Source: Siphlonurus alternatus
Taxonomy: Eukaryota; Arthropoda; Insecta; Ephemeroptera; Siphlonuridae
Length of the DNA: 64,000 bases
Direction of reading: 5' to 3'
NCBI GenBank assembly: GCA_949825025.1
Contig: OX463779.1
Coordinates: 28,858,539 to 28,922,538, forward strand
This document shows positions 50,931 to 62,875 of this stretch, piece by piece; position 1 is the first letter of the stretch, and each line of letters opens with the position of its first letter. The notes below the pieces were generated by a model that was given only the letters and a program-made list of their open reading frames with translations, had not been told where the DNA came from and made no database searches. A program made the position numbers and the translations under genes.

Positions 50931-52193
50931 ATGAGTTTTCACCGTCAATGCCGCAACTACTATGCACTGGCGAATATTGGACTTGTTAGGTTGTTACATA
51001 ATCCTTTGCCAATGCTTCCTAAGATTCTTCTGAAGAGTGAGAAAAGTGCACCAGTGGGAACAAACCGTCCTGCTAGTGACACATTTGACATCTTTGTAGA
51101 TGAACTTATCAACACAAAATCAGAGCAGTGGAAATTTAAATCAGCAGAGCGGTCTAAAAAATTGCCAAGTATGTTGAATAATTATGGTAAACTTGCTGTG
51201 GATAAAAATGAAGTGACAAAAAAATGTGATACAATTTGTAATAAAAATGATCTATTTCGAGCTGCTGAAATAGGTGATTTAGATACTGTGATAAAAATGC
51301 TCCATTCAGCATCATGCAGTGAAATAAGTTTATTAGAGTTAAAAAGTCTAGCACAAACATTTGAAGAGACTGATTCTCTACAAGGAATTGCTATGATAGA
51401 AAAGGTAGCAGCAGAAAAATTTAATATGGAAAGCAAACCAAAATTTTATGAACATCAAATAAAGTGCTTCAAACGAAGAGGGGAAAATATTAAAGCTCTT
51501 AATGTGTGTGAAGAGCTTTACAAGAATTACCCAGATTTACGACGAGAAATAAGAGGATATTTATCAAACGTACTTATTGATATTGTTGGACATCATAGTG
51601 AAGCAGCTCTTGTTCAAGGAAAAGACCTTGTTGAACGTATAAGTATTGATTACAAAGATTTTCGACCTATATCTTCATTGTGGCATGCCTGTTTTCTTAG
51701 TGAATGGTTCAGTGACCAGCAGGTAGCAACTCAGCTTCTGACACACACTGCCAAACAACAACACATGCAAATATTGGAGCGACGAATGCTGGCTGCCACA
51801 TACACTGCCCTGGCTCAGCATCGGCCAGAGTTAGTCCATGGATTGCTGCAAGATCTCCTCAGCTGTAAATTGCATAGCCATGTAACTCCAGTCCTACGAG
51901 CCCTCTTTGATTATAAATGTATGAATACAGTAGTAGACATTTTTTAACTTGAGCTTATGTAAAACAATATATATTTATTTTTTTGTTCAGGTTCCATGGA
52001 AGATTTAAAGGGTTGTTCTGCAATCATCCGAACTTCACTTGATATTAACATATCTCTGACGGCACAGCAGCATACTCGACTTCTAGATCTTCTTTGTCAA
52101 CGAAAGAAATCTCGCTGGTTGCATGGACGAGAAGAGAGATCAGAACCTCCTACTAAGCCAGAGTCTCCACCTCCGTTCCAGCTCAAGTTTTAA
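50931..52193 (+). CDS. Unidentified 396-residue protein, probably mitochondrial, helical
   Basis: Two exons, 50931-51918 and 51991-52193, with a 72-bp GT-AG intron (donor GTATGA, acceptor gttcag) that keeps frame and joins C to SMEDLKGCS. An in-frame TAA lies just upstream of the ATG, so this start is firm. I do not recognise the family. Visible features: an N-terminus rich in R, H and L and poor in acidic residues for about 45 positions (MSFHRQCRNYYALANIG), suggesting a mitochondrial presequence. Leucine-rich helical segments resembling PPR/TPR-type solenoids follow from about residue 100 to 365 (for example FYEHQIKCFKRRGENIKALN). There is a basic, proline-containing tail ending PPPFQLKF. 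No membrane segment. Codon use and splice sites look like a real gene. A role in mitochondrial RNA or ribosome work would be a guess. Confidence 0.8.
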
Positions 52194-52907
52194 TTTATAC
52201 ATATATTTACTGTATTAATAGCGTAGCTGAAAGAAAGTAACTCTTAATTTTAAATTGAATTTTATTGATTCAACCTATCTATCATAAAAATGTAGATAGT
52301 TTGAAATTATAACTGTCTTATCTTATTTTCTTATGACCGTGGCCATTGTTTTGGCCTTCTTAATTACTAAGCTTTTTTACTCCTAGTAAGCCTATTAATA
52401 GTAATATATATTATATAGACTTAATTGCCAAAACTGTATTCGCGATTCGCAGCCCACAGAGAACATGTCAATAATGAACTATTAGTTTGCAGCACAAGGC
52501 CCGGCTGTAATATAATTATGCTAAAAAAGTGCTGATCAGTTAATTAACTCTTATAGTCTCCTTAACGTGAATTTCCATAAAGCAATGTCGAGCAGGGTAA
52601 AAAAGACTTACTTATTTCAATGTAATATATGGCGGGCATGTCGTTGGCGTGAAAAAGTCATTTCTGGATTTAATGGCTACTCACACTGAAATATTGCTGA
52701 CTTTCATTGCTTTTTTTCTAGAATTTTAACTCATTCAAACTGAGAGCAGAATATTCTCCAACAGCTCCAACTTTGATTTTTACGCATAACATATTTAAAT
52801 TAATTATAACTAAAACAGTTGGAGGACAATTTTTAACTCCCTACAACTCAAAACGTACAACTCAACAGAATGTATCTCAGATTAACAAAAATGAAATATC
52901 GTATGTA
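52194..52907. other. Intergenic, no gene seen
   Basis: Likely contains the 3' untranslated region of the 50931 gene. No canonical AATAAA close to the stop was noticed; AT-rich otherwise. Confidence 0.4.
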
Positions 52908-53172
52908 AAGGTGCTTTCACATATTCGAAAATCGCTACGGAGTTCCGTAGCTATGCCGTAGGCCTTTCACATATTCTCGTTCATCTGCAGCAGCTGCGGC
53001 AGAAAATCATGTGGATGCCGTAGCAAAATCAAACTCATCTTGATTTTACTACGGAGTTCCGTAGATCGATCGCGAGGTGCTACGGTGCAGCTACGATGCG
53101 CCGCAGCAAAATCAACACATTTGCTACGGAGTGTTTCGGTAGCGATTTTCGAATATGTGAAAGAGCACCTTA
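52908..53172. mobile_element. 265-bp hairpin MITE
   Basis: Ends ggtgctttcacatattcgaa and (complement) ttcgaatatgtgaaagagca are inverted, followed inward by aatcgctac. A near-palindromic word ctacggagttccgtag occurs twice inside (52935 and 53049 areas), with gcagcagctgcggcag. Noncoding. Target duplication ambiguous. Confidence 0.75.
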
Positions 53173-53403
53173 CCTGATGCTGATTGACTGTATGTGAGGC
53201 CTCACAGTGTCTAAAAAGAGCTTTCAAATAATTTGCTATATTGTACATGGCATTTGATCGATCTGCAGGAAAATTAAGCTCATATCTTGATTTTCTTACC
53301 GGATATATATTATATATTAATATGATACACTGCTTATATTGAACTGTGTGAACGTTAATCTAAATTACACTATTGTAACTTCATAAACATCAACTTGAAA
53401 GTA

Positions 53404-53480
53404 TTAAGGGTAAGATAACACGAAACATCGATTGTTGTAGTCCCATTTGATTAACATGTTAAACCTTAATAGACGACTTG
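53404..53480 (+). mobile_element. Half copy of the TTAA palindrome family, copy 6 (GGGTAAGA end, core II)
   Basis: TTAAGGGTAAGATAACACG, then cccatttgattaacatg and taaaccttaat. The mirrored second arm is missing, so this is a truncated element. Confidence 0.65.
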
Positions 53481-53898
53481 CAAAACCCCATTGTTAGCAA
53501 AAAGTAAACAAGCAAAAGTGACCCCACAGTTCATTGTTGTTTTGATTACATGTATGTGTATAAATTTTGCTTATACATTGGACATTGGACCTTATGGGAA
53601 ATTGACAATTTTCACACACAGATTAAATTTCAATATGTTACAAACCTACGATTCTAAATATAAAAATATCACCGGAATCTGCAGTTTTTGGCCATTTATA
53701 ATGCTGAAATTTAATGCTTATCAGAAGAAGTTTTCTTTACTTTAATATGGTAAATTTCATATGATACCAAATAATCAGCCAATTGCATGGGGGAAGATAG
53801 GTAACTAGGCAATCTCCAGTTTGTTGATTTTAACTGTTGCAATAATCAACAAAATCTGGAGCCGGAAAAAAAATCTTGAAAATCCGGCCTTATGGGAA

Positions 53899-54314
53899 CC
53901 CTTGTAAAAAGGAATTATACTTATTACAAATTAATAAAGTATAATTCCTATGCTTAATTCGCCTAATAATTTAGTATAATTTCTGAATGATTAATTAATA
54001 TACTAAATTACATGATTAATTATACTAGTTTAATTTTATTATACTAAATTATAGAAATAGTATGCCTCTTTAAATCATTTTGAGGCAATCATATAGGGTT
54101 CAATATGTCACTTAATTATTTTTTTTTACTTTGGAAAAATGCTATTTTTGGAAAAATGCTTTTCTATTATTTAGTACAATAAAATAAAAACTAGTATAAT
54201 TAATCTGTAATTTAGTATATATTAATCATTCAGAAATTATACTAAATTAGGCGAATTAAGCATAGGAATTATACTTTAATAATTTGTAATAAGTATAATT
54301 CCTTTTTACAAGGG
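53899..54314. mobile_element. 416-bp TIR element with ~110-bp arms
   Basis: cccttgtaaaaaggaattat at the left and its complement at the right. Arms continue through acttattacaaattaataa, cctatgcttaattcgcc and taatttagtataatttctga. The middle contains two copies of ggaaaaatgct. Noncoding. Confidence 0.8.
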
Positions 54315-54654
54315 AATTAACCCGCAAACAATTCAATATTTTTTTTCGGAAAAACGGCTCCGTAATTTTTTTTTTTTTTTTTATTTGAAAATCCATTAAA
54401 GAATTCATCATAGATTACGTAGATATTTTTTAAATGGTACCATAGTTCAGACGAAGTTGGAGTAAAAAGCTGTTTTCTGTTCCGGCCCATAAGATGCATA
54501 TATGTGTAAATTTAAAGGCCTCCGAAACACCAACTTTGGGAATTTTTTGTGGTGAAGCTATTTGAGCTGGATTTTTTTGGTTTTCATTTCTCAATAGAGG
54601 GCGAGTTAAACCATGCAGGCAACGACTTGAAACCATTATAGTTGTATCATGGAG

Positions 54655-55029
54655 TTAAGGTAGAGATAATACGGATCAGCTGGCCCCATGCTAAAGAAAT
54701 CCCATTCATAAAAATTATGAAAAAAATTTAAAATGTTCTCCTCTACATCCCCTATCAGTAGGTAAAATATCAGGTATACAAAAACGAGCTAGTTTTCGAG
54801 TTATTAATTTTTAAAGTTGACTACTTTAACATGGAGAAATGGAACTTCCATGTTAAATTGGCCAACTTTAAAAATTAATAACTCGAAAACTAGCTCGTTT
54901 TTGTATATACCTGATATTTTACCCACTGATAGGGGATGTAGAGGAGAACACTTTAAATTTTTTTCATAATTTTTATGAATGGGATTTTTTTAGCATTGGG
55001 CCAGCTGATCTGTATTATCTCTACCTTAA
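54655..55029. mobile_element. TTAA palindromic MITE, copy 7 (GGTAGAGA ends, core I)
   Basis: TTAA at both sides. Ends GGTAGAGATAATACGGATCA with gctggcc. Core I words gttctcctctacatcccc and atatcaggtata in both arms. Near twin of the copy at 60583-60956. Confidence 0.87.
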
Positions 55030-55289
55030 ACTATTTTTAGAAAATAAAATATTCAAAAAAATGAAATCGCTAGCTCACTGATCTACTTAATAATTATATA
55101 ATTTTACTCGAGGTTCTTTTTTTTTTTTTCTCAGTATTGTAACTATTGTATATGCATATTATTTATTATATATACCATATGGATTCGCCGATGCAGTAAT
55201 GCAGAGTTAGGAACTTTGCGATGCAGTACGTACACAGAGAGACCCGCCGGGCCTGCAGATCGAGACCTGTATTAGGGTCGGATCCAGCT

Positions 55290-55428
55290 GGGGGGTCTTC
55301 AAATTATAACACCACGTGAAACTTAACTTAAACTTAGCCTAAGACTGTCTTAGCGCAACAATAAAGAATACGCTAAGACTGTCTTAATTTTAGGATTGTT
55401 GTAATTTGTGTTATTTGAAGACCCCCCG
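55290..55428. mobile_element. Small hairpin MITE with G/C-run termini
   Basis: ggggggtcttcaaatta and (complement) ttatttgaagacccccc are inverted. Inner arms cctaagactgtcttagcg and cgctaagactgtcttaat. The word gggtcggatc flanks both sides (5 bp of cagct lies between it and the left end), a possible target duplication. Confidence 0.6.
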
Positions 55429-55429
55429 G

Positions 55430-56220
55430 GTCGGATCTCTGGATGCAGTAGTTGCGAGCAATTCATATTTTACGTGCTCATTTATACTACCAACAAAACC
55501 GAATTAAACATAAGAAAAGTTACAAGTCATGATAGAACTATAATTTTATTGTTATCAATTAAAATGTTTAAACAAATAAAATTATATTTTATATTATTTA
55601 ATTAAATAAATATTACACTCTTTTTCCTTATAAAATTTTATATATGTTAATTAGTTGGCAGTTATAAAACATACGAAAGTTGCAGGGCCGTCCCATGCGC
55701 ACGGTGCATACGTTTAATTTTTTCTGCTCTATTATAGAGTTTCCCGTAAATTAATAGCCACGGCTTAGAAAAGCTGCGCAGAAACGAGTTTTAAATGTTA
55801 GTAGTCTACTGCGCATGGCTCTGCAAAGTGTGCATGATAAAAAAGCTTGAATCCAAATAAAGCTGCGCAAACGCTAGGTGACTAATCTGCGCACAGTCAA
55901 TAGCAACTTTGTATGCTTTATGAACAAAGATACGAACTTCTACCCCAGATTGCTTGCGAATTGCAGTGTTTAAAAATTCTTTTAATACGTTACTGCAACC
56001 GGTTTGGCTTGTAGTATTGCAAATAAATATCAAATTTGAGATGAGATAAAAAGCAACGTTCTCGCTAATGTTGAACAAAAATTCTGCTCCGGCAGGGGCC
56101 CCTCGTGCAGCGAAACAGCTGTTTTGAGCTCACTACGTGACGTCACCTTGGGTGTTTTTGGCCAAAATGCGCAAATCAGTCCAAATTCGTAGGGCTGATG
56201 GACCTATCTATTATAGTTGT
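55430..56220. other. Intergenic before the dUTPase gene
   Basis: AT-rich to about 55680, then more mixed sequence to 56220, including cgaaacagctgttttgagct and tacgtgacgtcaccttgg, an ATF/CREB-type palindrome (tgacgtca) about 240 bp upstream of the dUTPase ATG. The minus-strand frame at 55806-56078 has no recognised family. Confidence 0.4.
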
Positions 56221-56247
56221 ATCATGCGAAAGTTGAAATTTGTCAGA

Positions 56248-56258
56248 TTTGGCGCCAA
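56248..56258. promoter_or_regulatory. Palindromic E2F-type site upstream of dUTPase
   Basis: ttggcgccaa within tttggcgccaata. E2F consensus is TTTSGCGC. dUTPase is needed in S phase and DUT is a known E2F target in animals, so this is a plausible cell-cycle control site 126-136 bp upstream of the start codon. The site is seen; binding is inference. Confidence 0.55.
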
Positions 56259-56383
56259 TACTTGTGGACAGTGTGGACACGTGTTTGCTGCAGTAAACTT
56301 CAGTAGTTCAAGGTAAATAACTACAAAATAATCTTTCATTGAATAGTAAAACTCAATTTTATATTAATTTATATGCATTGCAG

Positions 56384-59300
56384 ATGCTGCGATTTGCAAA
56401 ACTTACGGAAAAGGCTTTCCCTCCAGTCAGAGGCTCTGAGAAAGCTGCTGGTCTGGATCTCAAAAGGTATATATATGATTTGCATACTGCCCACACAGCA
56501 CACAATGGATATTTTTTGGATGATATCTAGATAAAATCTGTATAGAACTTTTTAATTATCTAAAAATTATATAGATATTATCCATGAACTTTCATGGATA
56601 TTTTCTAGCTAAATGTCCTCTATTTTTTGGATAAAGTTATCTTGTTAATATCTTTATCCTATAATTATACATTTTTTATCTAGCTATATTATCCTCCTAT
56701 ATACTATGCTTCTATTTTTAAGTAAAAACACACATAAATAATTATATTAACATAACTTTTTATTATTTATAACATTTCTCAATCAACATACACATTATTG
56801 GAAATTTTAAAGATATTTTGATAAATCATGCATCATACTTGTACAATGATAAAAAAAATAATGACTAAAGTGGTTTTCAATTTTTAACAAAACTTATTAA
56901 CTGCTGCTGACATATTATAACATAAACACATATTATATTAAATAATACTGTATGCATGTGTATTAGTATTTCAATATATATAAATAATTATCATATTAAA
57001 TCCATTTATAGTCGTCATTGCATGCATACAGTATAACAAATTCTCTATAAAACAAGAGTATGCATACAGTATGCATTGTATATGTGTTTTGTTATTAAAT
57101 ATGTAAAAGAGCCTTAATTGAGCAATACAGATGTATAACTAAATTTTTATATATATGCAAGACTACATAAAAATACAATTAAAACAACTTAAATTTAGTA
57201 TGCATACATTAAAAATTATCTGACTTATTCATTTTAACAACATATACACACTGTTCTCCCTACTTGCTTGGCTTCTTTTGCTGGTCAGCATTGCTGATCT
57301 GTAGTGATGATCTGTAGTGATGATCTGGTGATATATTGCCCATTACAGCTGGCTGCAGTTTTCAGAACCAAATGTTGCACTATATAAATTATGCCATGCT
57401 GGGTAGTTGAGCTTTGTCTGGGTATTGGATGTTGTCACATGTCTGCACCTGTAAAGTAAAAAAAAAAAAACAAATTAACATCACTATTTATGTTTAAGCA
57501 GCAGAATGGCTGCATTGGTCATTATGAATATAGCCACTGTATGGCCAATGTGAAATTTGCTCCTGGAAAACAATAAGGCCGGTGCTGAAAACTTATATAA
57601 ATATGTATGCATTCTGCGCGCACCTCTGCATATGAAATGCTGGACTGAAAATTTAAAATAAATATGCTGCTTAATTGTGACATATTGTTATAGAATTATA
57701 CTGTGTATACAGTCATTACAGTATACAAATTTCCAGTAATAAATATTATAGTAAAAATACAGCATCCATAAATACACAGCTGTAAAACGTATGCATACGT
57801 ATACTCCAATTAAACGTATACAGTATGCATATGATATCATAAGCACCGCGGCCGAGGGGAATACAACCTAAAATTGTTAATAATATAATTATGCATATTA
57901 TAATATATAAGTACAAGTGCTGGCCTGAAATAATGATAATTTTAACACTGGCAAAAAAATTGTAATAATTAAACCCTGATTGCATACCTTATAAATTACT
58001 AATTACTAGACGACTTGAAATCTGCATGGCTTCTACAATACTCCAAGGTGCAGCATGCAGTCAACCGCCACAGCCCATATAATCCCACTTTTCTGGACAA
58101 AAAGAACACACATTGTTAAAGCTGACCAAAGATTTATAAGCAGAAAATACTCATAATTGATTTCTTACCTTCCACTTGAAGATATTTTCGGTTTTAGATG
58201 AGAAATTTACATATTTTTCACGAAAAAACCGTTGTGTTTACAAAAAACATGCAGAATTTTTGAAGTGCGCATGACGTCACATAAAAATTGTACCCGCGAT
58301 GCAAACAAATCACTCCAGATAGAGAATAGATAAAATTATCTATAAAATATCTAGATAAAAATATCCTCAGATAAATAATAGATAAAATTATCTATAAAAT
58401 ATGCAGTCAGTTTTAAAAAGTTTACATACGCATTAATTAAATAATTCGTTAATTAAAAAAAATTTTAATTAATTAATATAGATTTCAAAATTTAAATTAT
58501 TCAAAATTTCAATGGAATAAACAAATATGTACATAAAATTAATTTATATATTAAAATTATTAATTATAAGTATATAATATATATAACATTAAATAATAAT
58601 AATTTGTGTTCATTTTTTTTATACTTTATATAATATACAATAAATCTAATAAATCGCTGTATTATTGTATTAATTATTATAAATTTTAACTGTCGATCGT
58701 CATGTGCATGTTTAAAATTTGGATAACTTTATCTATTTAATATCTCTTCCAAAATAAACTAAGACAAAAGATAGCAGTATCCAATTTATATCTGCATGTT
58801 ATCTCGGCACTTTAGATAAATATTGTATAAATATTAGATATCGTTATCTTGAATTGTGGCATATCCACTTAATATCTGCATATACAAAAAATATCCAAAA
58901 AATATCTAGATATTGAGTTTTGTGTGCTGTGTGGGTGGATAGTATGCATAATATATGATATGCATACACTGCATGCAGCTATATGTTATGTACTGTAAAC
59001 TTACTTTATTCACTTGTTTTATGCATACAGTGCTTATGACTGCATTGTTCCTGCAAGAGGGAAAGCTTTGGTAAAGACTGATCTTCAAGTTGCAATTCCT
59101 GAAGGATGCTATGGACGCATTGCACCTCGTTCTGGTCTGGCAGTGAAAAACCATATTGATGTTGGAGGTATGCATAAATATAATATATATACTATTTTGT
59201 AGCTCGGTTATTCAACCACTGCACGGGGAAACAGTGTTATTAAACCACCGGCCGCATGGGGAAACAGCTAGGGTAAGAGCGAGAAGTGCCTAAAATCCCT

Positions 59301-62300
59301 GCATCAGCAGGAATTATTTTCTAAGGATTCCAGAAATCCCTGCAGTCTGTGTAAGATGTGCAGTTCATATTTCTTGACGTCACGATGAGATGCACTGCAG
59401 GGATACATTAGCATACCAGCTCTAGTAGAAGTCGCTACACTTGACTTATGCATATCGATGGTGTTCCGTCAAAAACAACTATCTCATTTTATCGCATCCT
59501 CTCAAAAACGACTAACTCGTTCGCGAGCCGAGATGGTCGCTTTTGCACTATGGGTTTCCAGGTATACATTTTTTTTTATACCTGGAAACCCCATTGAGCT
59601 CTATACACAAGGCTCACAACACTCGCTACACTACACAACACTCACAACGTTCATTTTGTGTTTCAAATTTATTTTTTATTTATTTCAGGTGTAAAAATTG
59701 TGCTAATTCCTCATAAAATAAATGTTAAAAGTTATACTGCAGTTGGCAATGATGAGGAGAATACGTTGGAATGCGTGACGTAAGCAGTGACGAAATCGCA
59801 ATCTCCCACCCACTTCCTCCCACCGGACCTTGCGCACAGTTTAACATTGGGAAGTATAGGGCATTGTCCCTCTAGCCTTGTGTAGAGCTCAATGGGAAAC
59901 CCATTGTGCAAAAGCGACCATCTCGGCTCGTGATAAAACGAGTTAGTCGTTTTTTAGAGGACGCGATAAAATGAGATAGTCGTTTTTGACGGAACACCAT
60001 CAATATACTCTCTGTATACCCCGTATTATTGAATTTACATGCATGCAGAGGTTTCTATGGTAGGGCGTCCCTGCACTTAATTTCAACTCTCAATCTAAAA
60101 TATTATAATATATTTACTGCAGGAATTCCTGACTGAGTAAAAGTCCCTGCATTTGACTTCAACTCGTGCAATCTCTAAGAAATTTACTACAGGGATTCCT
60201 GGTGGGGTTATAAGTACCTGCACCCAACTCGACTCAAACTATATAGGAGCTAGCTTGCACAAATCAAAATTTGCTACGATCGACGCTTCGCAGAATAATC
60301 AAGCTGGTCTTGATTTTCTTACAGAGCTATATTTTCCCAGAAAGAACCAACTTTTAATTTTCCAGCTTGTGAAATTTACTACACAAGGATTCCTGGTGGG
60401 GCTAAAAGTTGAATCAATTTTAATAACTTGGTTATTTTTTAAACTTTTGCTTATAAAGCTGCATGCAAACTTCTGTATGATAATACAATATTTCACCAAC
60501 ATGGCGACCTGTACTTACAGTCTTTCAAGCCTTAGGTCTTCCTTGGAAATTACATAATTTCAAAGCTTCCACTTCCAGTTGTTTAAGGTAGAGATAATAC
60601 GGATCAGCTGGCCCAATGCTAAAAAAATCCCATTCATAAAAATTATGAAAAAAATTTAAAATGTTCTCCTCTACTTCCCCTAGCTATATATCAGTAGGTA
60701 AAATATCAGGTATACAAAAACGAGCTAGTTTTCGAGTATTTAATTTTTAAAGTTCTCTAATTTAACATGGAGAAATGGAACTACCATTAGTCAACTTTAA
60801 AAATTAATAACTCTAAAACTAGCTCGTTTTTGTATACCTGATAGTTTACCTACTGATAGGGGATGTAGAGGAGAACATTTTAAATTTTTTTCATATTTTT
60901 TATGAATAGGATTTTTTTAGCATTGAGCCAGCTGATCCGTGTTATCTCTACCTTAAGGTCAAAATGTTGGCAACAGAAAACAAGTACATAGAAACTAACA
61001 AGATTTAAAGACTGCTGTACACAGAGCTAGTTTTTGAAAAGAGAGGGAAATCAGTTTTCTAATCACAGCAGCAAAGCTGAAAACAAAGATGGAGGAGGTG
61101 GGTAGCAGAAAACGGGAGTAGCCTCCAAAGTAGAGAGACATTGGTCAAATCTTTATAAAATTGGTCTCTTCTTTATGCCTTCTGTAACGGTTATACATCA
61201 CCAGTCACCATCACAAGAGATAACCCATCTCGTATAACTGCTCATTGAAGCTAGATTGTCGTTTTGACAATGATGCCCTTGTCATGGCATTTATGTTACT
61301 TCAGAGACTACTTACTCTCCTGCATACATTTTTTTAAACTTTTGAGTGTTCAAAATTTTAATGTAAGCAATAAAATTAGGACACCATGCTTTTATGATGT
61401 ATTCAAAGACAATAGTAATTATGCTTACGACTTGCAAATTTATTATTTTACCTTCTTGTTTTGTTGTTAATTTACAAAGAAAGAATGTGTGAATATGAGA
61501 TTCTATTGTTCTGAATTTCAGCGGGAGTTGTGGACGAAGATTACCGTGGCAATGTTGGTGTTGTGCTGTTCAACCATGCAGATATAGAGTTTGAGGTCAA
61601 GCGAGGTGACCGCATTGCTCAGCTCATTTGTGAGAAGATTCTCATTCCCGAACTGCAGGAACTTAAGGTTGGTTTCAGTGCCTTGATTATATAACCATGC
61701 AGGAAGAGGGAATATACAGTATAACATAATAATTACTGTACTGTACATAAGTTGTTTATTTTAATACTGTAGCAATTATGGTCATAGAAAAAGAGTTGGA
61801 AATAGATTTTAAAGCAATGCCAATGTTTATACATTCTTCAGAATAATTTTCGCCCAATTGCATAGATGAAGTCTAACGTTAGGCCAGGCCTCATCTATGC
61901 AATTGGGTGTAAATCTCCTCATACTTTCTCCCTAAGTATGTCAAAGCAGAAGAGGCACTTTTGCAACAAGAGTAGAATCAAAACTGATTTTTTATGGACT
62001 TAAGCAAATTATTCTGTTCAATACATGTACATACAGCAATATTTAATTTATAAAAAAGTTTATAAACAAAGAATTTTGGTAATGTCTGTCCGATGAAGCA
62101 AGAAACACAAGACAATGGTTAATTAACTTTTTATGGAAAATGACCGTTAATTAAAATGTGAAGAAAAAACAATATGTCTACTATTGCCAGCAATGCTATT
62201 ATCTGTGCTCGGGTGGATGAAATCAGGTACTACACCATCCCATGGTTAACAATAAAAAAGGCTTCTTTGCATGCATTTTAAACGTTGGTTTGTTACACCC

Positions 62301-62875
62301 ATTTTACGATCTCGAGAAGACTGTGTACTAGGATTATTAGTTATTTATTTGTTTATCTGTTTTTTAATTATTTATTTATTTAAAGCAATTGAACCTTAAA
62401 TAATTAATGCAATCACAATTATTTTGTTTGAAATTAAGACACAAACAACAGACAGTGTTTAGGTAAGCCGTGCTTATGTGCAGCTGGACTGCCGTGGGAG
62501 GGATATCGGTGGAGGAAATATGTTATGAGATAGGGAAAGGGGAAATGTACCTTTTGAAGGGAAGAGCCAAGAAAAAAGCACACAAAAATCCCGTTGTGTG
62601 AGGAATCTGTTAATCTATGATTGGGTCTCTCCTTTGAAAGAACAAGACTGTTACTGATTAGAAATTTTCTTGAGCCGGCAAAGTCAATCCATGTCTTATA
62701 GAATGTCCTAGCTATGTTGTATTGTATACTTGAAAAGACATGTTAAAAGTAAGACGTCAATAACCAAATCTCTAATAATATTTTTCTGTCTTAATTTTAT
62801 TTCCTTATTTCTTTTTAGACTTTGGATGAAACAGATCGTGGCGAAAATGGATTTGGATCAACTGGAGTTCAGTAA
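56384..62875 (+). CDS. DUT: dUTP diphosphatase (dUTPase), complete, 4 coding exons
   Basis: Hydrolyses dUTP to dUMP and pyrophosphate, supplying dTTP synthesis and keeping uracil out of DNA; homotrimeric. Coding exons 56384-56466, 59031-59167, 61522-61667 and 62819-62875 join to 140 residues plus TAA. All five trimeric-dUTPase motifs are present: I AAGLDLKSA (21-29), II APRSGLA (59-65), [15 protein letters not shown] (75-86, including D78 and the uracil-pocket tyrosine 81), [11 protein letters not shown] (101-109), [11 protein letters not shown] (129-138, P-loop-like arm). A likely noncoding exon ends at 56312 (caag|gtaaat) and joins at the acceptor gcattgcag just before the ATG; read in frame it gives a stop, so ATG 56384 is the start of this form. 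An alternative first exon for a mitochondrial isoform was not found. AATAAA follows at 63302. Several transposons fill the introns. Confidence 0.96.
56481..58948. mobile_element. 2.47-kb TIR element in the first coding intron of dUTPase
   Basis: Left tgcatactgcccacacagca then cacaa...ggatattttttgga; right (complement) tgcatactatccacccacac then agcacacaa...ggatattttttg. The left end starts 14 bp after the splice donor at 56467, and the right end lies 82 bp before exon 59031. Interior: many agataaa/tatcta words in inverted orientation near each end (56530-56720, 58320-58400) and a less AT-rich block at 57250-57450 with a repeated tgatctgtagtga. No recognised transposase. Confidence 0.6.
59457..60001. 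mobile_element. 545-bp TIR element with ~105-bp arms in a dUTPase intron
   Basis: Left tggtgttccgtcaaaaacaa, then ctatctcattttatcgc and cgagatggtcgcttttgc. The right arm (59894-60001) is the near-exact complement, ending ttgacggaacacca. The inner word ttgagctctatacacaaggc is also mirrored (59594 and 59873 areas). Noncoding. Confidence 0.8.
60583..60956. mobile_element. TTAA palindromic MITE, copy 8 (GGTAGAGA ends, core I), in a dUTPase intron
   Basis: TTAA at both edges. Ends GGTAGAGATAATACGGATCA/complement; core I in both arms. It closely resembles copy 7, with a short insertion (tagctatata) in the left arm. Confidence 0.87.
61854..61911. repeat. Perfect 18-bp hairpin in a dUTPase intron
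   Basis: cccaattgcatagatga and its complement (tcatctatgcaattggg) separated by about 23 bp, including taacgtta. Possibly a minimal MITE. Confidence 0.75.
62460..62640. repeat. Dispersed repeat, copy 2
   Basis: Diverged relative of 48060-48312, with matching order of agccgtgcttatgtgcagct, gtgggagggatatcggtgga, atatgttatgagataggg and aaaaatcccgttgtgtga. It ends about 180 bp before the last dUTPase exon. Confidence 0.5.

Noticed and set aside
55806..56078. 90-codon minus-strand frame upstream of dUTPase
   Set aside because: No family resemblance, no splice partner and no supporting signals.
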